In this document: positions 45,875 through 54,280 of the stretch, piece by piece
Numbering within the stretch: position 1 is the stretch's first letter
Layout of the letters: each line of letters opens with the position of its first letter
Source: Mycobacteriales bacterium
GTDB taxonomy: Bacteria; Actinomycetota; Actinomycetes; Mycobacteriales; CADCTP01
Length of the DNA stretch: 64,000 nucleotides
Assembly (NCBI GenBank): GCA_035995165.1
Contig: DASYKU010000048.1
Location: 62,001-126,000 of the forward strand
Direction: 5' to 3'
Notes under the pieces: model-generated
The model's database searches: none
What the model was told of the DNA's origin: nothing
The model's input: the letters and a program-made list of their open reading frames with translations, nothing else
Made by a program: the position numbers and the translations under genes

Positions 45875-48213
45875 CCGTGACGGCTGGGGCGCCCGCGGTC
45901 CGGGTGCTCGGCATCCGGCACCACGGGCCCGGCTCGGCCCGGTCGGTGCGGGCCGAGCTCGAGGCGTACCGGCCGGACGTCCTGCTGGTGGAGGGACCGG
46001 CGGACGCCGACCCGCTGGTGCCGTTGGTCGCGGAGGCCGGGATGGAGCCGCCGGTGGCGCTGCTGGCGTACGCGAACGACGCGCCGCAGGTGGCGGCGTT
46101 CTGGCCGTTCGCGGTGTTCTCGCCGGAGTGGCAGGCGATCGACTGGGCGGTCCGGGCCGGCGTCCCGGTCCGCTTCTGCGACCTCCCGGCGGCCGCCAAC
46201 CTCGCCGACGACCGCCGGCACAGACTGTCCGAAGTGGACCCCCAAGCTCCAGAGCAGTCCGAAGTGGACCCTGAAGGTCCAGAACAGTCCGGAGTGGACC
46301 CCGATGCCCCGGACCAGGATGGACAGTCCGCTGTGGACGGCGAGGAACCGGCAGGCGTACGAGAGGACCCGCTCGCCCTGCTCGCCGCCGCGGCCGGGTA
46401 CGACGACCCGGAGCGCTGGTGGGAGGACCTGGTCGAGTCCCGCCAGGACGGCCGCGGCCCGTTCGACGCGATCACCGAGGCGATGGCCGAGCTGCGCGAC
46501 GCCGCCCCGCCCCAGGCGCCGGGCGAGCAGGCGCGGGAGGACCGGCGCGAGGCCTACATGCGCACGGTCCTGCGGGCCGCGATCAAGACCGGCGCGCAGC
46601 GGGTCGCGATCGTCTGCGGCGCCTGGCACGCGCCCGCGCTCGCCGGTCCGCTCCCGGCCGCCGCGGCCGACGCCCGCGTGCTGACCGGCCTGCCGAAGCG
46701 GAAGGTGTCGCTGACCTGGGTGCCGTGGACGCACGGCCGGCTCGCGATGGCCTCCGGGTACGGCGCGGGCGTCACCAGCCCGGGCTGGTACCACCACCTC
46801 TTCACCGCCCCCGACCGCCCGGTCACCCGCTGGCTCACCCTGGTCGCCGGCGTCCTGCGCACCGAGGACCTGCCGGTCTCCAGCGCGCACGTCATCGAGG
46901 CGGTCCGGCTGGCCGACACGCTGGCCGTCCTGCGCGGCCGCCCGCTGGCCGGGCTGGCCGAGGTGACCGAGGCGACCCGGGCCGTGCTGGTGGACGGCGA
47001 CGAGGTCGCGCTGGACCTGGTCACCCGCCGGCTGGTGGTCGGCGAGGCGCTCGGCTCCGTGCCCGGGTCCGCGCCGACGGTCCCGCTCGCGACCGACCTG
47101 CGGGCGCAGGCCCGGCGGCTGCGGCTCAAGCTGGACGCGGCCGAGAAGGCGTACGAGCTGGACCTGCGCAAGCCCGTGGACCTGGACCGCAGCCGGCTGC
47201 TGCACCGGCTGCGGCTGCTCGGCATCGGCTGGGGCACCCCGGCCCGGGCGGCGGCCCGCAACCTCGGCACGTTCCGGGAGACGTGGTCGCTGCGCTGGCA
47301 GCCGGAGCTGGAGATCGACCTGGTCGAGGCGTCGGTCTGGGGCACCACGGTGGCCGCCGCGGCCGCGGCGAGGACGGTCGCGACGGCCGGCACCGGCACG
47401 CTGGTCGAGCTCACCGCCGCGGTCGAGGCGGCGCTGCTGGCCGACCTGCCCGACGCGCTGCCGGCCCTGCTGACCGCGCTGGACGCCCGGGCCGCGCTCG
47501 ACACCGACGTCGCGCACCTGATGGAGGCGCTCCCGCCGCTGGTCCGCTCCCGCCGGTACGGCGACGTGCGCGACACCGACACCGCCGCCCTCGACCGGGT
47601 CGCGGGCGCGCTGCTGGAGCGGATCCGGGCCGGCCTGCCGGCCGCGCTGACCGCCCTGGACGACGACGCCGCGGCGCTGCTGCGGGACCGGATCACCGGC
47701 GTGCACGCGGCGCTGGCGCTGCGCGAGGACCCGGCCGCGCGGGACCGCTGGCTGGACACCCTGGCCGGGCTGGCCGACCGGGACGACGTGCACGGGCTGG
47801 TCGTCGGCCAGCTGGTCCGGCTGCTGCGGGACGCGGGCCGGATCGACGGCCCCGGCTCCGGCGTACGGCTGTCGAGGGCGCTGTCGGTCGGCTCGCCGGC
47901 GAACGCGAAAGCGGCCTGGGTGGAGGGGTTCCTGGCCGGCGGCGGGATGCTGCTGGTGCACGACACCGACCTGCTCGGCGTGCTCGACGGCTGGGTCGGC
48001 GAGCTCGACCCGCAGGCGTTCGTGGACGTGCTGCCGCTGCTGCGCCGGACGTTCGGGTCGTTCGCGGCGCCGGAGCGGCGCGCGCTCGGCGACCGGTTCC
48101 GCCGGCTGTCCACCGTGGACGGCGCGAAAGAGTCCACAGTGGACGACATCGACGAGGAGCTGGCGGTGCCGGTGCTGGCCACTGTCGAGCTGCTGCTGGG
48201 GCTGCAGCCATGA
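45871..48213 (+). CDS. DUF5682 family protein
   Basis: A 780-residue protein. The opening GIRHHGPGSARSVRAEL, with LLVEGPADADPLVPL next, and the later IVCGAWHAPAL are typical of DUF5682, a TraB/EreA-like fold in which early His and Glu residues may bind metal. After residue ~115 an acidic insertion of 10-residue repeats (SEVDPQAPEQ type) breaks the domain. The C-terminal half is helical. Overlaps of four bases with both neighbours. Biochemical role unknown; it always travels with SWIM, MoxR and VWA genes. Confidence 0.83.
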   Translation: MTVTAGAPAVRVLGIRHHGPGSARSVRAELEAYRPDVLLVEGPADADPLVPLVAEAGMEPPVALLAYANDAPQVAAFWPFAVFSPEWQAIDWAVRAGVPVRFCDLPAAANLADDRRHRLSEVDPQAPEQSEVDPEGPEQSGVDPDAPDQDGQSAVDGEEPAGVREDPLALLAAAAGYDDPERWWEDLVESRQDGRGPFDAITEAMAELRDAAPPQAPGEQAREDRREAYMRTVLRAAIKTGAQRVAIVCGAWHAPALAGPLPAAAADARVLTGLPKRKVSLTWVPWTHGRLAMASGYGAGVTSPGWYHHLFTAPDRPVTRWLTLVAGVLRTEDLPVSSAHVIEAVRLADTLAVLRGRPLAGLAEVTEATRAVLVDGDEVALDLVTRRLVVGEALGSVPGSAPTVPLATDLRAQARRLRLKLDAAEKAYELDLRKPVDLDRSRLLHRLRLLGIGWGTPARAAARNLGTFRETWSLRWQPELEIDLVEASVWGTTVAAAAAARTVATAGTGTLVELTAAVEAALLADLPDALPALLTALDARAALDTDVAHLMEALPPLVRSRRYGDVRDTDTAALDRVAGALLERIRAGLPAALTALDDDAAALLRDRITGVHAALALREDPAARDRWLDTLAGLADRDDVHGLVVGQLVRLLRDAGRIDGPGSGVRLSRALSVGSPANAKAAWVEGFLAGGGMLLVHDTDLLGVLDGWVGELDPQAFVDVLPLLRRTFGSFAAPERRALGDRFRRLSTVDGAKESTVDDIDEELAVPVLATVELLLGLQP
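46227..46338 (+). repeat. 30-bp tandem repeats carrying GTCC-N3-GTGGAC
   Basis: Units begin at 46227, 46257 and 46287, and a fourth truncated start is at 46326. Each begins GTCC-N3-GTGGAC and encodes S-x-V-D followed by an acidic, Pro-rich stretch. They lie in a surface-loop insertion of the DUF5682 protein, in frame. The leading 13-mer also occurs singly elsewhere in the window. Confidence 0.85.
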
Positions 48214-49358
48214 CCGAGCCGGAGGAGACCGAACGGGTACGCCGCTGGCGGCTGCTGCTCGGGGCGGCGTCCGGCCTGGACGATCCCGGCAAGGGCAGCG
48301 CCGACGCCGCCATGGACGGCGCGCTGGCCGCGCTCTACGACGAGGCCGAGGACGGGCCGCGCGAGGGCGGCCTCGGCGGCTCGGCCCCGCGGGTCTCCCG
48401 CTGGCTCGGCGACATCCGGACGTACTTCCCCAGCACGGTCGTGCAGGTCATGCAGCGCGACGCGGTCGACCGGCTCGACCTCAACCGGTTGCTGCTGGAA
48501 CCGGAGCTGCTGGAGTCGGTGGTGCCGGACGTGCACCTGGTCGGCACGCTGCTCAGCCTCAACCGGGTCATGCCGGCCAGCTCGAAGGCCTCGGCCCGCG
48601 CGGTCGTCGCCCAGGTGGTCGCGGAGATCGAGCGGCGGGTGGCCGAGCGGACCCGGGCGGCGGTGTCCGGCGCGCTCAACCGGGCCGCCCGGACGCAGCG
48701 GCCGAAGCTGCGCGACATCGACTGGAACCACACGATCGCCGCCAACCTCAAGCACTACCTGCCCGAGCACCGCACCGTGGTGCCGGAGCGGCTGGTCGGC
48801 TACGGCCGCCGGCAGCAGATCGTCGCCCGCGACGTGGTGGTCGCGATCGACCAGTCCGGCTCGATGGCCGCCTCGGTCGTGTACGCCAGCGTCTTCGGGT
48901 CCGTACTCGCCTCGATGCGCACGCTGCGGACCTCGGTCGTCGTCTTCGACACCGAGGTCGTGGACCTCACCGAGCACCTGGACGACCCGGTCGACGTCCT
49001 GTTCGGCACCCAGCTCGGCGGCGGCACCGACATCAACCGGGCCATCGCGTACAGCCAGCAGCTCATCACCCGGCCCGCGGACTCGCTGTTCATCCTGATC
49101 AGCGACCTGTACGAGGGTGGCGTACGGGAGGAGATGCTGCGCCGGATCGGGTCGATGAAGACCTCCGGCGTGCAGGTCGTGGTGCTGCTCGCGCTGTCCG
49201 ACTCGGGCGCGCCGTCCTTCGACCGCTACAACGCGGCCGCGCTGGCCGAGCTGGGCGTGCCGGCGTTCGCCTGCACCCCGGACGCGTTCCCCGACCTGCT
49301 CGCAGTCGCCCTCGGCAAGGGCGACGTCGGCCGCTGGGCCGAGCAGGCCCTGCGCTGA
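48210..49358 (+). CDS. VWA-domain protein of the MoxR/SWIM cluster (CoxE/YehP-like)
   Basis: A 382-residue soluble VWA protein. After a helical N-terminal part come the MIDAS motif AIDQSGSM near residues 212-219, VVFDTEVVDL near 252, LGGGTDINRAI near 270, and LISDLYEGG near 300. There is no membrane segment, unlike the VWA proteins at 5.5-7.5 kb. ATG overlaps the DUF5682 stop. It is presumably loaded or opened by the MoxR ATPase two genes upstream. Last gene of the operon. Confidence 0.9.
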   Translation: MTEPEETERVRRWRLLLGAASGLDDPGKGSADAAMDGALAALYDEAEDGPREGGLGGSAPRVSRWLGDIRTYFPSTVVQVMQRDAVDRLDLNRLLLEPELLESVVPDVHLVGTLLSLNRVMPASSKASARAVVAQVVAEIERRVAERTRAAVSGALNRAARTQRPKLRDIDWNHTIAANLKHYLPEHRTVVPERLVGYGRRQQIVARDVVVAIDQSGSMAASVVYASVFGSVLASMRTLRTSVVVFDTEVVDLTEHLDDPVDVLFGTQLGGGTDINRAIAYSQQLITRPADSLFILISDLYEGGVREEMLRRIGSMKTSGVQVVVLLALSDSGAPSFDRYNAAALAELGVPAFACTPDAFPDLLAVALGKGDVGRWAEQALR

Positions 49359-49454
49359 GCGACTTTGCGCGAACCGGTCCCGGCCGGGCGTCAAGTTCGG
49401 CACTATGCGGCTGCGACGGGACCGGTCCGGGCCCGGAGGACGCATGGGGGCACT

Positions 49455-50480
49455 GTGTGGTGGGAACCTCGCTCCGACGCCGAGGCGCAACTCCGGAACA
49501 CGGTCCAGGGGATGCGGGAGCGCTACGTCCAGTTGCTCGGGCGTGACCGCGACCAGGGGCCGGACCCGGCCGGCGGGTTCACCCCGATCCGCGGCATCGG
49601 GGCCGGGAGCAGGGTGCCCGTACCCCGGTTGACGCCGGACCGGCTGCTCGGCGCGGGCGACGCCCTCGCCCTGGTCGAGGACTGGCACCCGCTGGTGCTC
49701 GTGGACGTCGCGGCGCTGCCCGGGGTGGACGCGGCCGGTCAGCGCATCCCGTGGCAGGCGGTGGCCGAGTCGGCGGCCGGCGACGACCTCCGCTCGCTCG
49801 AACCGCCCGAGGACACCGTGGTGGAACCGGTCGGCCCGCTGGCGGCGGCCGCGCAGCCCGGCGACCGGACCTCGTCGACCACGGCGGGCGTCGCGACGGT
49901 CGGCCTGCCGGTGGTCCTGCGGTACCCCACACCGACCCTGAGCGAGGGCTTCCTGACGGTCTCCCACGGCGCGCCCAGCGGAGCCGTCACGGTGATGTCC
50001 CCCGGCGGGTCCCCGGTCACCGGTCAGGTCCTGTTCTCGGCGGGCTCGGCCACGGGATCTCGCGGCGGCGACGACATCGCCCTCGTGGGCCTCCCGCCCG
50101 GATCGCTGGGCGGATGGGTGCAGAACTCGGGCACGCAGCCGCCACCGGCGGGCCCGCCGTACCTGACGCTGCCGGTGGACCTGTTCGCCGGGCGGACGGG
50201 GCACGTCCTGGCGCAGGTGAACGGAGCGCTGCTCCAGCACGGCGACCAGCACTGGCAGTGGCTCGACTGCTGGGAGCTGGGCGGCACCACCCCGGGGATG
50301 CAGCCGGGCGACTCGGGTTCGCTCGCCGTCGGCCCGGTCGCGCCCCATCCGCTGTTCGGCCACTTCGTCGGCGGCGCGGTGAACGTTCGCGGCGGCCCGG
50401 GCTTCACCCACCACTGGGTCCAGGACCTGGGTCAGGTGCTGTCCCGCCAGCCCTTCCTGGCCGACCTGATCCGATTCTGA
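49455..50480 (+). CDS. Chymotrypsin-like serine protease-fold protein
   Basis: A 341-residue protein. The N-terminal ~120 residues are unfamiliar (VWWEPRSDAEAQLRN...). The rest contains a plausible trypsin-fold triad in order: His in FLTVSHGAPSG near 176, Asp in GDDIALVGLP near 210, and Ser in MQPGDSGSLAVG near 287. No signal peptide is visible, so it would act in the cytoplasm unless exported otherwise. The GTG at 49455 is chosen from the start of protein-like sequence. The next gene follows after ten bases with a good ribosome binding site, so they form a pair. Confidence 0.68.
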   Translation: MWWEPRSDAEAQLRNTVQGMRERYVQLLGRDRDQGPDPAGGFTPIRGIGAGSRVPVPRLTPDRLLGAGDALALVEDWHPLVLVDVAALPGVDAAGQRIPWQAVAESAAGDDLRSLEPPEDTVVEPVGPLAAAAQPGDRTSSTTAGVATVGLPVVLRYPTPTLSEGFLTVSHGAPSGAVTVMSPGGSPVTGQVLFSAGSATGSRGGDDIALVGLPPGSLGGWVQNSGTQPPPAGPPYLTLPVDLFAGRTGHVLAQVNGALLQHGDQHWQWLDCWELGGTTPGMQPGDSGSLAVGPVAPHPLFGHFVGGAVNVRGGPGFTHHWVQDLGQVLSRQPFLADLIRF

Positions 50481-50489
50481 GGAGCCGAC

Positions 50490-51053
50490 GTGAGCGTACG
50501 AAGTGTGGGGGCGCTGGCCGTACGCAGGAGGACCGTCGCCGGGCAGCCGACCGGGGCGGCCGCGGCCCTGGCGCCGGGATCGTCCGGCGACGACCCCGGC
50601 TCCTTGAACTCCCTGGAGCAGGCCGTGCCGACGGAGGTCATCACCTTCTACACGGCCCTGATCGCGGCCTGCGAGACCGTCCTGGCCCGCAGCCCCACCG
50701 ACACGTTCCTTCCGTTCCGGCTCAGCGTCTACGTGATCGGGCTGGTGGCGACCCTGATCGCCGCCGGGGTCGCGGTCCGGCCCGCGGTCCGGCGCTGGAC
50801 CGACGTCCTCGGGACGCCGGAGTGGTGGACGGCGGTCCTGTCCTTCGCGGCCTGGGGCCTGGTCCTGCCGGGATCCTTCCTCTACGAGTGGCTCCGTCCC
50901 GACCCGCTCACCCTCACCGTCGCCGCCATCACCGCCGTCGCGGCCCTGGTCATCGGGATCGGCCTCACGCCGAGGCTCCGGGCGAAGGCGCCCGCCGGCG
51001 CCGGCGCGCCCGCGGCCGGCCTGACGCTCACGCCGATCCCGCCCACCGGCTAG
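50490..51053 (+). CDS. Membrane protein paired with the protease-like gene
   Basis: A 187-residue protein with a ~50-residue disordered start (S-x-D-D-P-G-S-L), the stretch EQAVPTEVITFYTALIAA, and about three or four membrane segments (near 47-65, 74-93, 108-125 and 133-153), ending in a Pro/Ala-rich tail. GAGGAG precedes the GTG. I do not recognise the family. Pairing with an intracellular protease-like protein suggests a regulatory or effector role at the membrane; this is inference. Its stop overlaps the convergent methyltransferase stop (CTAG). Confidence 0.65.
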   Translation: MSVRSVGALAVRRRTVAGQPTGAAAALAPGSSGDDPGSLNSLEQAVPTEVITFYTALIAACETVLARSPTDTFLPFRLSVYVIGLVATLIAAGVAVRPAVRRWTDVLGTPEWWTAVLSFAAWGLVLPGSFLYEWLRPDPLTLTVAAITAVAALVIGIGLTPRLRAKAPAGAGAPAAGLTLTPIPPTG

Positions 51054-51685
51054 CGCCGGGTGATGCGCGCGAGCCAGGCGGGGGCGCCGTTCTCGTCGTG
51101 GAACCTCGTGTGCACGCGGTCGGGCTCGATGGCGACGTCCCAGCCGCTGTCGAACGCGGTGTGCAGGTCGGCCCGGCTGACCGGGTGCGGGCCGGTGCCG
51201 GGGCCCTCGTCGCTGAAGCAGAGCACGTACAGAATCGCACCGGGGTCGGTGACCGACACGAGGCCGGCCGCGTACCGCGGTCGTTCGCCGGCATCGCAGG
51301 TGTGGAACATGCCGGAGTCGAGCACGGTCGCGAACCGGCGCCCCAGCCGGTCCAGCCGGTACGCGTCGGCGACCGCGAACTCGACCTCGAGCCCGCGGTC
51401 CGCGGCCTTGGCCCGGGCGATCGCCAGCGCCGTCTCCGCGACGTCGACGCCGAGCACGGGCAGTCCCAGCGACGCGAGGTGCAGCGCGTTGTCGCCGGAT
51501 CCGCAGCCCACGTCGAGCACCGGGCCGGTGAACGCGCCGGCCGCGGCCAGCCGCACCACCGCCGGCTGCGGGCCGACGTCCCACGGCGCCGGGCCGTCCT
51601 GGTACGAGGCGTCCCAGGGCAGTCCCGTCATCCGCTCGTGGCTGGTCGGCTCCCGCCCACCGAACGGATCCTGCGCCACCGTCAC
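51050..51685 (-). CDS. Class I SAM-dependent methyltransferase
   Basis: A 211-residue methyltransferase: motif I VLDVGCGSGDNALHL near residues 57-70, GVDVAETALAIARAKA near 78-93, VADAYRLDRL near 103, and VLDSGMFHTCD near 118. It is the thiopurine/tellurite-resistance-like small-molecule type. The GTG at 51685 follows GTAGGGAC and keeps the family's N-terminal W-D-x-x-Y motif (PWDASYQDG); starting at the later ATG would also keep it. Substrate unknown. Confidence 0.85.
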   Translation of the reverse strand: MTVAQDPFGGREPTSHERMTGLPWDASYQDGPAPWDVGPQPAVVRLAAAGAFTGPVLDVGCGSGDNALHLASLGLPVLGVDVAETALAIARAKAADRGLEVEFAVADAYRLDRLGRRFATVLDSGMFHTCDAGERPRYAAGLVSVTDPGAILYVLCFSDEGPGTGPHPVSRADLHTAFDSGWDVAIEPDRVHTRFHDENGAPAWLARITRR

Positions 51686-51756
51686 GTCCCTACCTAACCA
51701 GTCCGGACAGATTCCGGACCAGCCGACGGGCCTTCGAGGACGGTGACGGCCGACGG

Positions 51757-51927
51757 GGCCTTCCTCACCCCGGGTACGGCGACGTTCCCGCCGGCGAGCC
51801 CGTCCTCGTCGAGCAGGGCCACGCCCTCGGCCGCCCGAGCCGCCTGCGCGTCGACGTCGACGGCGACCGGGTCCACCTCTCCGGCAGCGGCCTCGTCGTC
51901 GGGCGCGGCCGGCTGACCGGGCCTGGA
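51757..51927 (+). pseudogene. PhzF-family isomerase, C-terminal remnant
   Basis: One plus-strand frame reads GYGDVPAGEPVLVEQGHALG, then RPSRLRVDVDGDRVHLSGSG, which matches the last ~55 residues of PhzF-type (phenazine biosynthesis-like) isomerases, ending in the usual L-V-V-G-R-G. No upstream part or start is present. It lies in the leader region of helR and is in the same reading frame, but helR has its own ribosome binding site 145 bases later. Confidence 0.55.
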
Positions 51928-51996
51928 CGACTGTCCGGAGTGGACGACGCGGGAAGGAGGACGCACTCCCCGCCACTATCAACGTATAGCGCACCG

Positions 51997-52016
51997 GGGG
52001 GCTTGCGGCAAGACCC
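51997..52016 (+). promoter_or_regulatory. Rifamycin-associated element (RAE) upstream of helR
   Basis: GGGGCTTGCGGCAAGACCCG, with the perfect core dyad CTTGC-G-GCAAG, lies 56 bases before the helR start. As I recall it, the published RAE found before rifamycin-inactivating genes and helR in actinomycetes has this GGGGCTTGCGGCAAG core. It makes the downstream gene inducible by rifamycins. Position and sequence both fit; I could not check the consensus here. Confidence 0.82.
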
Positions 52017-52071
52017 GGGTCGTGCCGCAGAATCGGCCGCCGAAGCCATGACCTGCGGAAATAGGAGCGGC

Positions 52072-54219
52072 GTGACCCCCCTGACGACCACTGCGTTCGC
52101 GCTTCCCGACCGACTCGCGGCCAAGGCCGACCCGGCGCTCATCGCCGCCGACGAACTGCGCTTCGCGGCGATCGCGGAGAGCCTGGAGCAGTCGATCGCC
52201 GACCTGTCCGAGCGCCTCGACGCCGAACGCAGAGCGCCCGGCGGCAGCGGCCAGGAGGCGATGGACCGGGACCTGGAGATCCACCGGCTGACCGGGCGGC
52301 TGCGGGTGCTGCGCCGCTTCGGGCTGGACCTGTGTCTCGGCCGCATGGTCGGCGCGGACGGCACCGAGCCCGTGTACGTCGGGCGGCTCGGCCTCACCGA
52401 CAGCACCGGCCGCCGGCTGTTGCTCGACTGGCGCTCGCCCCTGGCCGAGCCGTTCTTCGGGGCGACGCACGCCAACCCGATGGGTCTGGACAGCCGCCGC
52501 CGGTACCGCTGGACCCTCGGCCGGATCAGCGACTACTGGGACGAGGTGTTCACCCCGGACGGGCTCGTCGGGCACGCCGCCCTGGACGACCAGTCCGCGT
52601 TCATCGCCAGCCTGGGCACCAACCGGTCCGGCCGGATGCGCGACGTGCTCGGCACCATCCAGGCCGACCAGGACGCGATCATCCGGGCGGGATCCCGCGG
52701 CGCGCTCGTGGTCGACGGCGGCCCCGGTACGGGCAAGACGGTCGTCGCCCTGCACCGCTCGGCCTACCTGATCTACTCCGATCCCCGCCTCGGCCACCAC
52801 CGCGGCGGCGTGCTGTTCGTCGGCCCGAGCCGACCGTACCTGGCGTACGTGGCCGACGTCCTGCCCGGCCTCGGCGAGGAGGGCGTGCAGACCTGCACCC
52901 TGCGCGACCTCGTTCCCGAGGGCGCCGCGGCGGCGGTCGAGACCGATCCGGAGGTGGCCCGGCTGAAGTCGTCGAAGCGGATGGTGTCCGCGATCGAGGC
53001 CGCCGTCCGCTTCTACGAGGAGCCGCCGGCCCGGGCCCTGACGGTGACGACCCCGTGGTCGGAGGTACGGCTGAGCGCGGCGGACTGGGCCGACGCGTTC
53101 ACCGCGCCGGGGCCGGGCACGCCGCACAACGAGGCGCGCGCGGAGATCGTGGCCGAGCTGGCGGAGATCCTGGTGGACGAGCTGGACGACGAGGACGTCT
53201 CGGCCGCCGAGCTCCGGACGGCGCTGCTGGCCGACCGGGAGCTGATGGCGACCCTGAACCGGGCCTGGCCGCTGCTGGACGCGGCCGACCTGGTCGGCGA
53301 TCTGTGGTCGGTGCCCGCCTACCTGCGTACGTGCGCGCCCTGGCTGAGTCCCGCGGAGATCCGGACGCTGCAGCGCCCCGGCGCCACGGCCTGGACGGCG
53401 GCCGACCTGCCGCTGCTGGACGCGGCCCGGCACCGGCTCGGCGACGCGGAGGCGGCCCGGCGCGCGCAGCGGCACGCGGCCACGGTCGCCGCCGAGCACG
53501 AGCACATGACCAGCGTGGTCGACGACCTGATCGCGGCCGACGACTCCGAGCTGCTGGTGATGTCGATGCTGCGCGGGGAGGACCTGCGCAACGCCCTGGA
53601 CGACGGGATCGCGCCGCCGAGCGCCGGGCCGGACCTGCTGGCCGGGCCGTTCGCGCACGTCGTCGTGGACGAGGCCCAGGAGCTGACCGACGCGGAGTGG
53701 CAGATGCTGCTGCTGCGCTGCCCGTCCCGCAGCTTCACCGTGGTCGGCGACCGCGCCCAGGCCCGGCACGGGTTCCCGGAGTCCTGGGCGGACCGGCTCG
53801 GGCGGGTCGGGCTGGACCGGATCACCCTGGCCTCGCTGAGCATCAACTACCGGACGCCGGAGGAGGTCATGGCCGAGGCCGCGCCGGTCATCCGGGCCGT
53901 CCTCCCGGACGCCAACGTGCCGACCTCGATCCGCGGCAGCGGCCTCCCGGTCGCACACGGGTCCGCGTCGGAGCTGCGCTCCGTTGTGGACGGTTGGCTG
54001 GCCACCGATGCCGAGGGGATCGCCTGTGTCATCGGCGATCCCGGCTTCCCGGCGACATCGCGGGTCCGGTCGCTGACCCCGGAACTGGCGAAGGGGCTGG
54101 AGTTCGACCTCGTCGTCCTCGTCGACCCCGCGGCGTTCGGGGAGGGCGTCGAGGGCGCGGTCGACCGGTACGTCGCGATGACCCGCGCCACCCGGCAACT
54201 CGTGATCCTCACGACGTAG
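52072..54219 (+). CDS. helR: HelR-like RNA polymerase recycling ATPase (UvrD/HelD family)
   Basis: A 715-residue superfamily 1 helicase-like ATPase. An N-terminal coiled region (SIADLSERLDAERR) is the part that enters the polymerase channel in HelD proteins. Walker A GGPGTGKT is near residues 217-224, Walker B HVVVDEAQEL near 531, SINYRTPEE near 593, and motif VI VAMTRATRQLVIL ends the protein. The length suits HelR, which displaces rifamycins from RNA polymerase and confers tolerance. The GTG follows AGGAG; the RAE just upstream strongly supports the HelR assignment over generic HelD. Confidence 0.9.
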   Translation: MTPLTTTAFALPDRLAAKADPALIAADELRFAAIAESLEQSIADLSERLDAERRAPGGSGQEAMDRDLEIHRLTGRLRVLRRFGLDLCLGRMVGADGTEPVYVGRLGLTDSTGRRLLLDWRSPLAEPFFGATHANPMGLDSRRRYRWTLGRISDYWDEVFTPDGLVGHAALDDQSAFIASLGTNRSGRMRDVLGTIQADQDAIIRAGSRGALVVDGGPGTGKTVVALHRSAYLIYSDPRLGHHRGGVLFVGPSRPYLAYVADVLPGLGEEGVQTCTLRDLVPEGAAAAVETDPEVARLKSSKRMVSAIEAAVRFYEEPPARALTVTTPWSEVRLSAADWADAFTAPGPGTPHNEARAEIVAELAEILVDELDDEDVSAAELRTALLADRELMATLNRAWPLLDAADLVGDLWSVPAYLRTCAPWLSPAEIRTLQRPGATAWTAADLPLLDAARHRLGDAEAARRAQRHAATVAAEHEHMTSVVDDLIAADDSELLVMSMLRGEDLRNALDDGIAPPSAGPDLLAGPFAHVVVDEAQELTDAEWQMLLLRCPSRSFTVVGDRAQARHGFPESWADRLGRVGLDRITLASLSINYRTPEEVMAEAAPVIRAVLPDANVPTSIRGSGLPVAHGSASELRSVVDGWLATDAEGIACVIGDPGFPATSRVRSLTPELAKGLEFDLVVLVDPAAFGEGVEGAVDRYVAMTRATRQLVILTT

Positions 54220-54229
54220 CCGGGACGGG

Positions 54230-54265
54230 GACGGGCGGCGGTCGCCCCGGTGACCGCCGCCCGTC
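54230..54265. terminator. Bidirectional hairpin terminator after helR
   Basis: GACGGGCGGCGGTC pairs perfectly with its inverse across an 8-base loop (14-bp stem). It lies between the convergent ends of helR and the secreted-protein gene, and would serve both. No T-tract. Confidence 0.8.
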
Positions 54266-54280
54266 GTCGGTGGAGCTGGA

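Noticed and set aside
46227-46338. CRISPR-like array from the 30-bp repeats
   Set aside because: Units are contiguous without unique spacers and encode an in-frame peptide repeat.
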